Below, one piece after another: positions 27,835-36,522 of a stretch of DNA of 64,000 nucleotides. The first letter of the stretch is position 1. Each line of letters starts with the position of its first letter. The notes beneath the pieces were generated by a model, which was not told the DNA's origin, did not search any database, and was given only the letters and a program-made list of their open reading frames with translations. Origin of the DNA: Sulfurimonas sp. CG01_land_8_20_14_3_00_36_23 (GTDB lineage: Bacteria; Campylobacterota; Campylobacteria; Campylobacterales; Sulfurimonadaceae); NCBI GenBank assembly GCA_002781365.1, contig PETN01000016.1, forward strand, positions 1 to 64,000, in the 5' to 3' direction. The position numbers and the translations under genes were made by a program.

Positions 27835-28584
27835 TTACTTTATAAAGGCTAGCAAAGAAGCAGTTACAGCCACATTTAAGGACTCAACCCCTCTATTCAT
27901 AGGTATACTTAGTGTGTCGTTACAAAGTATTTCAACCTCTGGGGAAACACCTTCACTCTCATTCCCTAGAACAAAGATTGTTTTGGCATGTGGAACTACA
28001 TCATAAATATTATGTTTGGCATGGGATGAGAGCGCATAAATTCTTGTATCACTGAGTGTTTTTAGGACTTCATCAATGGTATCACAAAAATATATAGGAA
28101 GTTTAAAGAGTGTTCCTGCACTTGCTTTTATGACAAGTGGAGAAATTTTTGCACTGTTTTTTTTAGGTAAGATAATTCCATCAACATTTCCAGCTGCGCA
28201 AGAACGAATAATCATTCCAAGGTTTTGCGGATTTTGGATACCATCGAGGGCTATGAGTTTAAAGGAGTGAAGCTTTTGGATCTCATTGGCATTTTGATAG
28301 GTTCGAGCGATGATATCTATGGCAACACCTTGGTCTTGCTTGGCATTTTTACTTATGCGACTCAGTGCATGTTTTGAGTGGTAGCTTACTTCAAGATTCC
28401 TCTTTTTTGCTAAATCTAAAATAGTTTTCACTGCACCATCTGTTTTGTTCGAGTCTGCCATGTGGATTTTATGAATACCTATCGTCTCATCTTGTAAAAC
28501 TTCTATAACTACATTTCTGCCATAGAGCGTGATGACTTTATCAAAATATGTTTTTTTATCTAAATACTCTTGTGAATCTTGCAA
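27835..28584 (-). CDS. rlmB: TrmH/SpoU rRNA 2'-O-methyltransferase, RlmB-like
   Basis: A 249-residue protein. The N-terminus (about 1-90) is the substrate-binding L30e-like domain ending in KQDQGVAIDI. The C-terminal SpoU domain is a trefoil-knot methyltransferase with motif 1 DGIQNPQNLGMIIRSC, motif 2 FVLGNESEGVS and motif 3 SLNVAVTASLLAF. It probably methylates a 23S rRNA guanosine (E. coli G2251). Other TrmH targets cannot be excluded. It contains copies of the recurrent word at 27983 and near copies at 28016 and 28457. Confidence 0.82.
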   Translation of the reverse strand: MQDSQEYLDKKTYFDKVITLYGRNVVIEVLQDETIGIHKIHMADSNKTDGAVKTILDLAKKRNLEVSYHSKHALSRISKNAKQDQGVAIDIIARTYQNANEIQKLHSFKLIALDGIQNPQNLGMIIRSCAAGNVDGIILPKKNSAKISPLVIKASAGTLFKLPIYFCDTIDEVLKTLSDTRIYALSSHAKHNIYDVVPHAKTIFVLGNESEGVSPEVEILCNDTLSIPMNRGVESLNVAVTASLLAFIK

Positions 28585-28679
28585 AATAGTGCCTTTGTGT
28601 GTATAGTTGAAATACTAACACACTTTGCCATGATTTTGACATTTAATTGCATTACAATCTTGCTAAAGAAGGAGTGAAC

Positions 28680-28931
28680 ATGACAACAATTAGCATAATT
28701 AATGGAACAATTATCAAAGATGGAAAGCTTGTTGTTCCTCAGCAGTGTCAACTTGGACTGCGAGTTGAAAATGTGTTGGATTATTTTTCAAAACATAAAA
28801 TTGATTTGGATTTAACACAACATGAAGAGTGCATCTCTTTTAGTATTGAACATATCTTAGGAAAGAAAAAACTAATCAAAGCTCTGATAGATGACAAGGT
28901 TATAAAAGTGCATCAACTTATGGGTGCTTAA
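28680..28931 (+). CDS. Small hypothetical protein
   Basis: An 83-residue protein, started at ATG 28680 behind AAGGAG; an upstream TTG in frame is less likely. The sequence TTISIINGTIIKDGKLVV, then CISFSIEHILGKKKLIKALIDD, shows no known motif, signal peptide or membrane segment. It stands divergent from rlmB and its stop overlaps the end of yaaA by 4 bases. Confidence 0.6.
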   Translation: MTTISIINGTIIKDGKLVVPQQCQLGLRVENVLDYFSKHKIDLDLTQHEECISFSIEHILGKKKLIKALIDDKVIKVHQLMGA

Positions 28932-29653
28932 TCTATAGTATAAACTATCTCTCTTTTATTTTTTGTGACTAGAATTTCCTTGACGTTTAAACCCTCTATA
29001 TTAAGCGACATAAACTCATCCAAAGAGTTTATGTTATGCTTTGCTACTTCTCTTAAAACTACTCCCCGATACGCTTTTGCCCAATGGCTTACAACTTTGT
29101 CATTTTTAAGAAATTTGAGTGTTGTGTAGGGCTTTGTAATTTTATAAAATTTATCATAATATCCTGCACGAAGGTCTAGAATATCATTGTTAGCTAGAAA
29201 TAAATCGAGTTGATAAGAGAACCTCTCTTTGTAAAATTTATCTGGAACAAAGCTTCCGATGTTATTGCCCTGTTTCACTTTATAGTTAGCGATTGGGTCT
29301 CCTCCAAGGAGTGGACCATAGAGATTGGAGAAGATGATTGTATTTTGTTTTAAAAAGTCTTGTGCCTCTTTTTTTAAGCTGCCATATTTTAAATACTCAT
29401 AAGCAACACCCTGATACCTCTCTATGGCAGACATAAGTGGTGATGAAAAAATGTCATGTATGTAAGCTTCGCACTCACTATACTTTTTGAAGCCGAAAAG
29501 TTCACATATCTCTTCTTGGGTAGAGTTTTTTAAGAGATTATTGTACTCATTTAAGATTCCTTCTCTTGCTTTGTTTGAGCCAAGGAGCTCCTTTTGCTTT
29601 TCATCACCACCAACTTGTTTGCCTTCAGATGGGGAAAATAGTATTTTTAGCAT
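28928..29653 (-). CDS. yaaA: YaaA-family protein (peroxide stress)
   Basis: A 241-residue protein of the YaaA/DUF328 family: ILFSPSEGKQVGG at the start, RYQGVAYEYLKY and SNLYGPLLGGDPIANYKV in the middle, DLRAGYYDKF and WAKAYRGVVLREVAK near the end. E. coli YaaA lowers free iron and protects DNA during peroxide stress. The family is well conserved, and this assignment rests on those signatures only. It converges with the small hypothetical gene (4-base overlap). Confidence 0.82.
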   Translation of the reverse strand: MLKILFSPSEGKQVGGDEKQKELLGSNKAREGILNEYNNLLKNSTQEEICELFGFKKYSECEAYIHDIFSSPLMSAIERYQGVAYEYLKYGSLKKEAQDFLKQNTIIFSNLYGPLLGGDPIANYKVKQGNNIGSFVPDKFYKERFSYQLDLFLANNDILDLRAGYYDKFYKITKPYTTLKFLKNDKVVSHWAKAYRGVVLREVAKHNINSLDEFMSLNIEGLNVKEILVTKNKREIVYTID

Positions 29654-29711
29654 GTAGATACCTCGTGTAAAAATGAATAAACTTTTTATCTAATTGTATC
29701 AACATAAATGG

Positions 29712-29717
29712 TATAAT
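29712..29717 (+). promoter_or_regulatory. Predicted -10 box for the fecR-cyclase operon
   Basis: TATAAT, 28 bases before the chosen ATG at 29746; T/A-rich upstream DNA and no clear -35. Confidence 0.5.
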
Positions 29718-29745
29718 CGACGAATATTTATATGTGAGGCATAGA

Positions 29746-30450
29746 ATGAAACAGTTTTTCTTATTTATGTTAACAGCTTTTTTTACTTTAGCTTCGGCGA
29801 GTATAAGTGTTGGCAGTGTTGAAAAAGTAAGTGGTAGTGTCAAAGTTCAGAGTGAAAATTCTATAAAAAAGAGAAATGTTTCTGTTGGTCTTGAGATACA
29901 AGAGGGCGACTTAATCACTACATCAAAAAAAGGTTCTGCTCTTATAAAATTAAGAGATGGGTCATCCGTAGTATTAGATACAAGTTCAACACTTCATTTT
30001 AAATCATCTAACTCTGCTGAGCAAACAAGTGGAAAAGTTTTTTATAAAATCACCTCTCGAGATGCGCAAAACTCTTTAAAGATTAAAACTCCATTTGCAA
30101 TTATAGGTATCAAAGGCACTACTTTTATTGTCAATACTACTGCAAATGCCTCTGTCATACTCAAGGAGGGCTCCATTGGGATACAAAGTCTCAAAGAGGA
30201 GTTTGAGTTGTATAGAAAAAAAGTTCAAGAAGAGTTCAACAATTATGTTTCACACCAGCAATCAGAGTTTGAGAAGTATAAAAATGCACAGAATAAGTAT
30301 GCTGTTGCAGAATCAACAAAAGAGTTTGATTTAGAAGCTGGAAATAGAGTCTCTTTCATTTCTAATAGAGTAAATGAAGATGCTTGGAGTCAGGAAGATG
30401 ATGCAGAGTTTGAACATTTTGAAAAATTATTGAAGGCTATGAAGCACTAA
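29746..30450 (+). CDS. FecR-domain exported protein
   Basis: A 234-residue protein. The ATG at 29746 starts a clean signal peptide (MKQFFLFMLTAFFTLASA) and follows GAGG at good spacing; an upstream GTG at 29734 is less likely. A FecR domain at about 25-125 shows VEKVSGSVKVQ, EGDLITTSKKGSALIKLRDGSSVVLD and the final FAIIGIKGTTFIV. A coiled coil follows (about 140-185). FecR domains next to CHASE2 cyclases are a recurrent pair in bacteria, so it may act as periplasmic partner of the next gene, which starts 1 base after its stop. Confidence 0.82.
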   Translation: MKQFFLFMLTAFFTLASASISVGSVEKVSGSVKVQSENSIKKRNVSVGLEIQEGDLITTSKKGSALIKLRDGSSVVLDTSSTLHFKSSNSAEQTSGKVFYKITSRDAQNSLKIKTPFAIIGIKGTTFIVNTTANASVILKEGSIGIQSLKEEFELYRKKVQEEFNNYVSHQQSEFEKYKNAQNKYAVAESTKEFDLEAGNRVSFISNRVNEDAWSQEDDAEFEHFEKLLKAMKH

Positions 30451-30451
30451 A

Positions 30452-32497
30452 GTGAAAGAAAAACTTTTATATTTATCCCTCTTAGCAACCATATTGACAA
30501 TAGTTGTATTCTTGCAGATATATAAAGTGGAGCCTTTTGAAAGTTTTTCCCTTCGTTTTAATGATATAAATTTTGAGTTACAAAAAAAAGAGATTAATAA
30601 AGATATAGTTTTTGTCGCTGTGGATGAACCCAGTGTAAATGAGTTTGGCAGATGGCCATGGAATAGAGAAATAATAGCAAAAGGGATAGACTCTTTGGTC
30701 CAAGCGGATGTTGTCTTAATGGATATGATCTTCTCTGAGCCAACAACAAAGATGCAAGACACTGCTTTAGCTGATTCCATCTCAGGACTCAATAGTAGTG
30801 TTTGTGGTTTTTTTCTTAGACATAAATCTACACAGAAAATATCCAATGAAGAGCTTGAAATACTTACTGACTCTGCGCTCGATGTACTTCAGTCACAAAT
30901 AAAAGAGTATAAAACCCCTTTGTTCCTATCTGCTACTGATGCAGAAATCAATATTGCTCCAATACTACAAGCTTGCACTCTCTCTGGGAGTTTTTCAACA
31001 ATAGCTGCGAGTGACCATCTGTTTCGTTCCTATCCTGTATCTGTGTATTTTCAAAATATTTTATATCCATCTTTGGGCATTCAAGGATTGAGACTTAAGT
31101 TTGATAGTGATGTTAATAGAGTGGATGATTGGCATGTGGAAATAGATGGACATATAATTGGTTTAAATGATAAAGGGTTTGTGAGACTCAATTATTATAA
31201 CCCTGAACAGTACAAGATAGTATCCTTTTTAGATGTAATCACACAAAAAGTAAAGCCAGAATATTTTAAAGGGAAGATAGTCATATTTGGTATAACGGAA
31301 GTCGGTGCTGGGGATGTTGTGAGTACACCAATGGGTTCTATGTATGGACCGCTACTGCATTATACTTTTATCTCTAATCTTTTAGAAAACCATCTTATTA
31401 AAGAACCACATATCCTACCTTTATTTCTCATCACATTTATGATTTTTACTCCATTTATCTCACTACTTTTTTTGAAGAAAGTCTTGTATAGAGTTGTATT
31501 AAATTTATCACTTTATCTACTCTTTTATGTAGTTGTGAGATATATGTTTGTAATTGAGATGCTTTATATAGATCTTTTTTACCCTCTTATAGCTCTTCTT
31601 ACGAGTGCTGTTACAGTCGAAGCGATAGCGTTTACTCTCCAAGAGAGACGTAGCAGATTTATACGTAATGCTTTTTCATCTTATCTCTCAAGCGATTTGC
31701 TAGAACAGCTCATAAAAACCCCAGAGTCTCTTGTATTAGGCGGTGAAAGTAAAGAGTTGTCTATACTTTTTAGTGATATTAGAGGATTTACTACTCTCTC
31801 TGAGTCTATGGAACCAGTAGAGTTAATTAAACTTTTAAATAGATATTTTACCCCTATGACGAATGCAGTTCTAGAAAATGGTGGGATGTTAGATAAATAT
31901 ATAGGTGATGCAGTCATGGCATTTTTTAATGCGCCAATCACTGTTGAAAATCATGCAGATGCTGCGTGCTTAACAGCACTAGAGATGATTCAAAAACTCA
32001 ACGAGTTAAATACAGAGTTAAAAAAAGAGGGGACAAACCCAATTAAAATAGGGATAGGGATTAATACAGCGGAAGTAATAGTCGGTAATATGGGCTCTGA
32101 TAACAGGTTTAATTATACTGTTATAGGAGACGGCGTAAACCTAGCTTCAAGGGTTGAAGGAATAACTAAAAATTATGGAGTGAACATTTTGATTACAGAA
32201 TTTACGCTTAAAAAAATGAAAAAAGAGTTTATATATAGGAAAATTGAACCAGTTAAAGTAAAAGGCAAGGATGAAGCAGTATTATTGTATGAACTTATGC
32301 CATTTGATGAGGAATCAAAAGTTATTAAAAAATCTTATGATGAGGCATTGAAAGTTTATATAGATGGTGACTTTATTGGAGCAGAAAAAATGTTTAATAA
32401 GTTAGTCCAAGAGTATGATGATAATCCGTCAAAATATTTTTTAGAAGCAATAAAAGAGAAAAATACATGGGGTGTTCATACAATGAGCACAAAGTAA
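30452..32497 (+). CDS. CHASE2-domain class III adenylate cyclase
   Basis: A 681-residue membrane cyclase with a GTG start. A membrane segment at about 5-24 is followed by a periplasmic CHASE2 sensor (about 28-310: VFVAVDEPSVNEFGRWPWNRE), three membrane helices (about 310-400) and a class III catalytic domain (about 430-600). Metal-binding Asp residues lie in LFSDIRGFTTLSE and GDAVMAFFNAP. The Lys in MLDKYIGDAV and the Asp in VIGDGVNLASR are the residues that select adenine. A TPR-like tail ends the protein. It should make cAMP in response to a periplasmic cue. The downstream gene encodes a probable cyclic-nucleotide phosphodiesterase, which supports the call. Confidence 0.87.
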   Translation: MKEKLLYLSLLATILTIVVFLQIYKVEPFESFSLRFNDINFELQKKEINKDIVFVAVDEPSVNEFGRWPWNREIIAKGIDSLVQADVVLMDMIFSEPTTKMQDTALADSISGLNSSVCGFFLRHKSTQKISNEELEILTDSALDVLQSQIKEYKTPLFLSATDAEINIAPILQACTLSGSFSTIAASDHLFRSYPVSVYFQNILYPSLGIQGLRLKFDSDVNRVDDWHVEIDGHIIGLNDKGFVRLNYYNPEQYKIVSFLDVITQKVKPEYFKGKIVIFGITEVGAGDVVSTPMGSMYGPLLHYTFISNLLENHLIKEPHILPLFLITFMIFTPFISLLFLKKVLYRVVLNLSLYLLFYVVVRYMFVIEMLYIDLFYPLIALLTSAVTVEAIAFTLQERRSRFIRNAFSSYLSSDLLEQLIKTPESLVLGGESKELSILFSDIRGFTTLSESMEPVELIKLLNRYFTPMTNAVLENGGMLDKYIGDAVMAFFNAPITVENHADAACLTALEMIQKLNELNTELKKEGTNPIKIGIGINTAEVIVGNMGSDNRFNYTVIGDGVNLASRVEGITKNYGVNILITEFTLKKMKKEFIYRKIEPVKVKGKDEAVLLYELMPFDEESKVIKKSYDEALKVYIDGDFIGAEKMFNKLVQEYDDNPSKYFLEAIKEKNTWGVHTMSTK

Positions 32498-32511
32498 ATA
32501 GGAACACATTG

Positions 32512-33633
32512 ATGAAGAAGCATGCAAGAAGTTTAGATGCGAATGAAATTTTACAACTTATCTTTGTCTATATGACTGAAGTCTCTTCTTTGCGAAACTA
32601 TGATGATGTTATTATAGTTTTGGCTAATATGGGGAGAGCGCTTACAAGTGCTGATAGATGTACAGTCTGGGTTGTAAGTGATGATAAAAAAAAGATATGG
32701 ACAAAGGTCGCGCATGGCATTGAATCAATTGAACTACCAATAGACTCTGGAGTTGTCGGTAAATCTATTATAAATGGCGAAAAAATAATTATAGATGATG
32801 TCTACCTCGATGATAGGTTTAATCAGGAAATTGATAGAAAAACAGGCTATTTAACAAAGAGTATGATGGTCATTCCAATGTTTGACAATGATGATGAGAT
32901 TATAGGTGCATTTCAAGTGATTAATAGTACTTCAGAAACAGGTGTTTTTGACAGAAGAGATATGGAACGCCTCATGTTATCTAGCACTTATGCAGCAGAA
33001 ACAATAGTCTCAGCAAAATTAACTCAGGAAATAGAAGAGACACAAAAAGAGGTCGTCTTTACTATGGGTGCGATAGGTGAGAGCAGAAGTAAAGAGACAG
33101 GTAACCATGTAAAAAGAGTCGCTGAGTATTCTAAAATATTAGCTTTAGCATGTGGATTACCTATGGAACAAGCCGAACTGTTAAAAGCAGCTTCCCCTAT
33201 GCATGACATAGGCAAAATAGCGATACCAGACGCAGTTTTGAACAAACCTGGGCGTTTTGATGAAGAAGAGAGAGTTATAATGGATTCTCATGCTGAACTT
33301 GGCTTTGGGATGATAAAAAATTCCAAGCGACCGCTTCTTAAAGCTGCAGCTATTGTAGCATATCAACATCATGAAAAATGGGATGGTTCAGGTTATCCAA
33401 GAGGCTTAAAAGAAGAAGAGATTCATATTTTTGGTAGAATTACAGCTTTGGCTGATGTATTTGATGCACTTGGCTCAGATAGATGCTACAAAAAAGCATG
33501 GGAAGATGAAAAGATTTTCACCCTCTTTAAAGAAGAGAGTGGGAAACATTTTGACCCAAAATTAGTAGATCTATTCTTTAATCATCTGGATAAATTCTTA
33601 GATGTTAGAGACAAATTTAAAGATGAGTTTTGA
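32512..33633 (+). CDS. GAF-HD-GYP protein (c-di-GMP phosphodiesterase-like)
   Basis: A 373-residue cytoplasmic protein. A GAF domain (about 30-170: SADRCTVWVVSDDKK, VVGKSIINGEKIIIDDV) is followed by an HD-GYP domain (about 185-365), with MHDIGKIAIPDAVLNKPG carrying the HD pair and HHEKWDGSGYPRGLKEEEI the GYP. HD-GYP proteins hydrolyse c-di-GMP. GAF domains often bind cyclic nucleotides, so this protein might link the cAMP made by its neighbour to c-di-GMP breakdown; that is inference. ATG 32512 is preferred over an upstream ATG at 32467 that lies inside the cyclase gene. Confidence 0.83.
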   Translation: MKKHARSLDANEILQLIFVYMTEVSSLRNYDDVIIVLANMGRALTSADRCTVWVVSDDKKKIWTKVAHGIESIELPIDSGVVGKSIINGEKIIIDDVYLDDRFNQEIDRKTGYLTKSMMVIPMFDNDDEIIGAFQVINSTSETGVFDRRDMERLMLSSTYAAETIVSAKLTQEIEETQKEVVFTMGAIGESRSKETGNHVKRVAEYSKILALACGLPMEQAELLKAASPMHDIGKIAIPDAVLNKPGRFDEEERVIMDSHAELGFGMIKNSKRPLLKAAAIVAYQHHEKWDGSGYPRGLKEEEIHIFGRITALADVFDALGSDRCYKKAWEDEKIFTLFKEESGKHFDPKLVDLFFNHLDKFLDVRDKFKDEF

Positions 33634-33634
33634 T

Positions 33635-34411
33635 ATGAATGTAATTAAGGTACTTGGAGCATATGGAACAAAGGCTAAAGGTTTTGGAACAAGTGCGTTC
33701 CATTTAAATGAAAAAAACGTAATTGATGCGGGAAATTTACTTAAACCATTAGTAGAGAAGTCTGCAAAAATTGAAAACATTTGGTTGACACATACGCACT
33801 TAGATCATATATGTGATATAGCTTACATATTAGATAACTATTATGCTTTAAGAGATGTAACATTAAATATCATAGGACTACCAGAAACAATTGCAGCAAT
33901 TAAAAAACATTTTCTTAATGATTTGATTTGGCCAGATTTTTCTCTTATTCGATTACATAACTCATCTGCAATGAGTGTGAAATATATAGAAGTGGAATGT
34001 GGAAAGACATATCAAATTGGTGAAGAAGAGCATATTGAAGCATTTAAAACAGATCATACTGTACCAAGCTGTGGATATATATATACAAAAAAAAGACAAT
34101 CTATACTGATAACAGCTGATACTTATTCTTTAGCAAATGCATGTAAAATTATCGATTCAAGAACAGATATTAATTCTGTGGTTATAGAATGTTCTTTTCC
34201 ATCAAATATGGCTAGTTTAGCATTAGAGAGCAAACATTTAACACCAAAGACACTCTTTAATCAGTTGGAAACTTTAAAAAGAGAGAATTTTCAACTCTAT
34301 ATTAATCATATAAAGCCTCTTTATTTGGAACAAATAACAAAAGAAATAGCCGCATACAGTGGCAAATGGGAGCCAATAATATTAAAAGATGAAGATATTA
34401 TAAAATTTTAG
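33635..34411 (+). CDS. MBL-fold cyclic-nucleotide phosphodiesterase, class II type
   Basis: A 258-residue metallo-beta-lactamase-fold hydrolase. The metal motif is LTHTHLDHICDIAYILDNY, the H-x-H-x-D-H signature, with later His and Asp at DHTVPSCGYI and ILITADTY. The pattern and length agree with class II 3',5'-cyclic-nucleotide phosphodiesterases (yeast Pde1, Vibrio CpdP) better than with other MBL enzymes. Following a class III cyclase, it likely breaks down cAMP. The ATG at 33635 starts 1 base after the stop of the HD-GYP gene; earlier ATGs lie inside that gene. Its transcript ends before a strong tRNA promoter. Confidence 0.7.
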   Translation: MNVIKVLGAYGTKAKGFGTSAFHLNEKNVIDAGNLLKPLVEKSAKIENIWLTHTHLDHICDIAYILDNYYALRDVTLNIIGLPETIAAIKKHFLNDLIWPDFSLIRLHNSSAMSVKYIEVECGKTYQIGEEEHIEAFKTDHTVPSCGYIYTKKRQSILITADTYSLANACKIIDSRTDINSVVIECSFPSNMASLALESKHLTPKTLFNQLETLKRENFQLYINHIKPLYLEQITKEIAAYSGKWEPIILKDEDIIKF

Positions 34412-34420
34412 AAAAAATGC

Positions 34421-34449
34421 TTGACAATGAAAATATATTGCACTATAAT
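34421..34449 (+). promoter_or_regulatory. Consensus sigma-70 promoter of the tRNA-tuf cluster
   Basis: TTGACA (34421-34426), a 17-base spacer and TATAAT (34444-34449): a perfect consensus promoter, 17 bases before the first tRNA. Most promoters in this window lack any -35 box, so this one is exceptional and should be very strong. Confidence 0.8.
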
Positions 34450-34466
34450 TCTGGCTCAAATTCGAT

Positions 34467-34543
34467 GCCGACATAGCTCAGTTGGCTAGAGCAGCTGATT
34501 TGTAATCAGCAGGCCCGGGGTTCGAATCCTCGTGTCGGCACCA
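34467..34543 (+). tRNA. tRNA-Thr (anticodon TGT)
   Basis: Cloverleaf from GCCGACA to TGTCGGC-A-CCA. The anticodon stem-loop CTGAT-TTGTAA-TCAG holds TGT. The T arm is CGGGG-TTCGAAT-CCTCG. First of four tRNAs ahead of tuf. Confidence 0.95.
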
Positions 34544-34599
34544 TTGAATTTTGAATATTAGAAACAGTGTTAGACCAGATAAAACAAAAATATTGTTAT

Positions 34600-34684
34600 G
34601 GTGAGATAGTCAAGTGGCCAACGACGGCGGACTGTAAATCCGCTCCCTACGGGTTCAGAGGTTCGACTCCTCTTCTCACCACCA
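34600..34684 (+). tRNA. tRNA-Tyr (anticodon GTA)
   Basis: An 85-base tRNA with the long variable arm of class II tRNAs. GGTGAGA pairs with TCTCACC, followed by A and encoded CCA. The anticodon loop reads CTGTAAA (GTA). Confidence 0.95.
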
Positions 34685-34698
34685 TTTCAATGGCACAT

Positions 34699-34775
34699 GC
34701 GGGCGTAGCTCAGTTGGCTAGAGCGTCAGCCTTCCAAGCTGAGGGTCGAGGGTTCGAGTCCCTTCACCCGCTCCA
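34699..34775 (+). tRNA. tRNA-Gly (anticodon TCC)
   Basis: GCGGGCG pairs with CACCCGC with one mismatch-tolerant G.T type position, followed by T and CCA. The anticodon loop CTTCCAA holds TCC. Third of the cluster, in the same order as E. coli thrU-tyrU-glyT-thrT-tufB. Confidence 0.93.
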
Positions 34776-34917
34776 TTGAAAATTCTGGAAGCTGAAGTAC
34801 AATTTCTACTTACTTCATATAACTATATAATAATATATAGCCATCTGTCTACACACAATTTACTAATATTAAAAATAGAATCATGCAATTATTTTTTGTC
34901 GTAAAATAAATATAAAT

Positions 34918-34992
34918 GCTCTCGTGGCTCAGGGGTAGAGCACTTCCTTGGTAAGGAAGAGGCCGGCGGTTCAAATCCGCTCGTGAGCTCCA
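34918..34992 (+). tRNA. tRNA-Thr (anticodon GGT) with acceptor mismatch
   Basis: Anticodon loop TTGGTAA (GGT), T arm GGCGG-TTCAAAT-CCGCT, encoded CCA. The acceptor GCTCTCG faces CGTGAGC, which leaves a U-U mismatch at position 5-68 while the other six pairs are good. The gap of 142 bases before it contains an AT-rich stretch with TATAAT-like words that may be a second promoter. Confidence 0.9.
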
Positions 34993-35052
34993 TGAAATAA
35001 TTAATATTAAAATTTATTTTTATGATTAAGAAATAATTGAATGATTTTTGGA

Positions 35053-35058
35053 TATAAT
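35053..35058 (+). promoter_or_regulatory. Predicted -10 box for tuf
   Basis: TATAAT, 35 bases before the tuf ATG and 60 bases after the last tRNA of the cluster. It may add transcription of tuf independent of the tRNA promoter. Confidence 0.45.
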
Positions 35059-35092
35059 TCCATTTCAATTCAAAACAAAGTCGGAGGACACT

Positions 35093-36292
35093 ATGGCAAA
35101 AGAAAAGTTTGAACGTAACAAACCGCATGTTAATATTGGTACGATTGGTCACGTTGACCACGGTAAAACAACATTAACGGCAGCGATTACTGCAGTACTA
35201 GCGGTAACGAATGGTGCAAAAATGATGGATTACGATGCAATCGATAATGCTCCTGAAGAAAGAGAGCGTGGTATTACTATTGCTACTTCACATGTTGAGT
35301 ACGAAACAAATACTCGTCACTATGCACACGTTGACTGTCCAGGTCACGCGGATTATGTTAAAAACATGATTACTGGTGCTGCTCAAATGGATGGTGCTAT
35401 TCTGGTTGTTTCTGCAGCGGATGGCCCAATGCCACAAACTCGTGAGCATATTCTTTTATCTAAACAAATTGGTGTTCCAGCCATGGTTGTTTTTATGAAC
35501 AAAGAAGATATGGTTGATGATGAAGAACTATTAGAATTAGTTGAAATGGAAATTCGTGAACTTTTGGATATGTATGATTTCCCAGGTGATGATACTCCAA
35601 TCACTGCAGGTTCTGCAACTTTAGCTCTTGCTGAAGCTAAAACAGGTACTCTTGGACCATGGTCAGCTAAAGTTCAAAAACTAATGGATACTGTAGATGC
35701 ATTTATTCCTGAGCCAGCTCGTGAAACAGATAAAGATTTCTTAATGCCTGTTGAAGACGTATTTTCAATTTCAGGACGTGGTACAGTTGTAACTGGTCGT
35801 ATTGAACGTGGTCAAGTTAAAATTGGTGAATCAATTGAAATCGTAGGTATCCGTGATACACAAACTACAACTGTAACTGGTATCGAAATGTTCCGTAAAG
35901 AGATGACAGTTGGTGAAGCAGGTGATAACTGTGGTATCCTAGTACGTGGTATAGGTAAAGATGATGTTGAGCGTGGTCAAGTTCTTTGTAAACCAAAAAC
36001 TATTACTCCTCATACAAAATTTACAGCTGAAATCTATGTACTAAGCAAAGATGAGGGTGGTCGTCATACTCCATTCTTTACTAACTACCGTCCACAATTT
36101 TATGTTCGTACAACGGATGTAACTGGTGCTATTACTTTACCAGAAGGTACTGAAATGGTTATGCCTGGTGATAATGTAAGCATTACTGTTGACCTAATTC
36201 ACCCAATTGCTATGGAAAAAGGTACTAAGTTCGCTATCCGTGAGGGTGGAAGAACTGTTGGTGCTGGTGTTGTAGCTGAGATTCTTGCATAA
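35093..36292 (+). CDS. tuf: Elongation factor Tu
   Basis: A 399-residue GTPase that brings aminoacyl-tRNA to the ribosome. G1 is [14 protein letters not shown]2 [13 protein letters not shown]3 DCPGHADY and G4 MNKEDM; domains 2 and 3 follow with [13 protein letters not shown]. The ATG at 35093 follows GGAGGA at 35083-35088; the frame extends upstream but starts there. It lies after four tRNAs as in the E. coli tufB operon, and no second tuf follows fusA in this window. Codon use is strongly biased, as expected for a very abundant protein. Confidence 0.97.
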   Translation: MAKEKFERNKPHVNIGTIGHVDHGKTTLTAAITAVLAVTNGAKMMDYDAIDNAPEERERGITIATSHVEYETNTRHYAHVDCPGHADYVKNMITGAAQMDGAILVVSAADGPMPQTREHILLSKQIGVPAMVVFMNKEDMVDDEELLELVEMEIRELLDMYDFPGDDTPITAGSATLALAEAKTGTLGPWSAKVQKLMDTVDAFIPEPARETDKDFLMPVEDVFSISGRGTVVTGRIERGQVKIGESIEIVGIRDTQTTTVTGIEMFRKEMTVGEAGDNCGILVRGIGKDDVERGQVLCKPKTITPHTKFTAEIYVLSKDEGGRHTPFFTNYRPQFYVRTTDVTGAITLPEGTEMVMPGDNVSITVDLIHPIAMEKGTKFAIREGGRTVGAGVVAEILA

Positions 36293-36336
36293 TTCGCTTT
36301 TGCGAATTTGCATTGATCCTCTAAAAGGTTAATATA

Positions 36337-36489
36337 ATGAGAGAAACAATACATCTAGGATGTGAGAAGTGTACTCGTCGTAACTATCACACTAGCAAAA
36401 ATAAAAAAATTCATACTGAAAAATTTTCGGTGAGAAAATATTGTAAATTTTGTCGTGAGCATACTGTTCACAAAGAGATGAAGTTATAA
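36337..36489 (+). CDS. rpmG: Ribosomal protein L33 (bL33)
   Basis: A 50-residue protein: MRETIHLGCEKCTRRNYHTS, then KKFCREHTVHKEMKL-like end (KYCKFCREHTVHKEMKL). Two CXXC pairs (CEKC and CKFC) make the zinc-binding form. It lies between tuf and tRNA-Trp and is followed by an intrinsic terminator. Confidence 0.93.
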   Translation: MRETIHLGCEKCTRRNYHTSKNKKIHTEKFSVRKYCKFCREHTVHKEMKL

Positions 36490-36500
36490 TATTGTTTTAA

Positions 36501-36522
36501 GCCAGTATTAACTGGCTTTTTT
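36501..36522 (+). terminator. Intrinsic terminator after rpmG
   Basis: GCCAGT (36501-36506) pairs with ACTGGC (36511-36516) around ATTA, followed by six T (36517-36522). The T run touches the first base of tRNA-Trp, so the tRNA may depend on readthrough or on its own promoter within rpmG. Confidence 0.75.

Noticed and set aside
34567-34779. Small ORF across tRNA-Tyr and tRNA-Gly
   Set aside because: It translates tRNA sequence; an artefact.
34889-35161. Minus-strand ORF across tRNA-Thr(GGT) and the start of tuf
   Set aside because: It reads the complement of a tRNA and of tuf.
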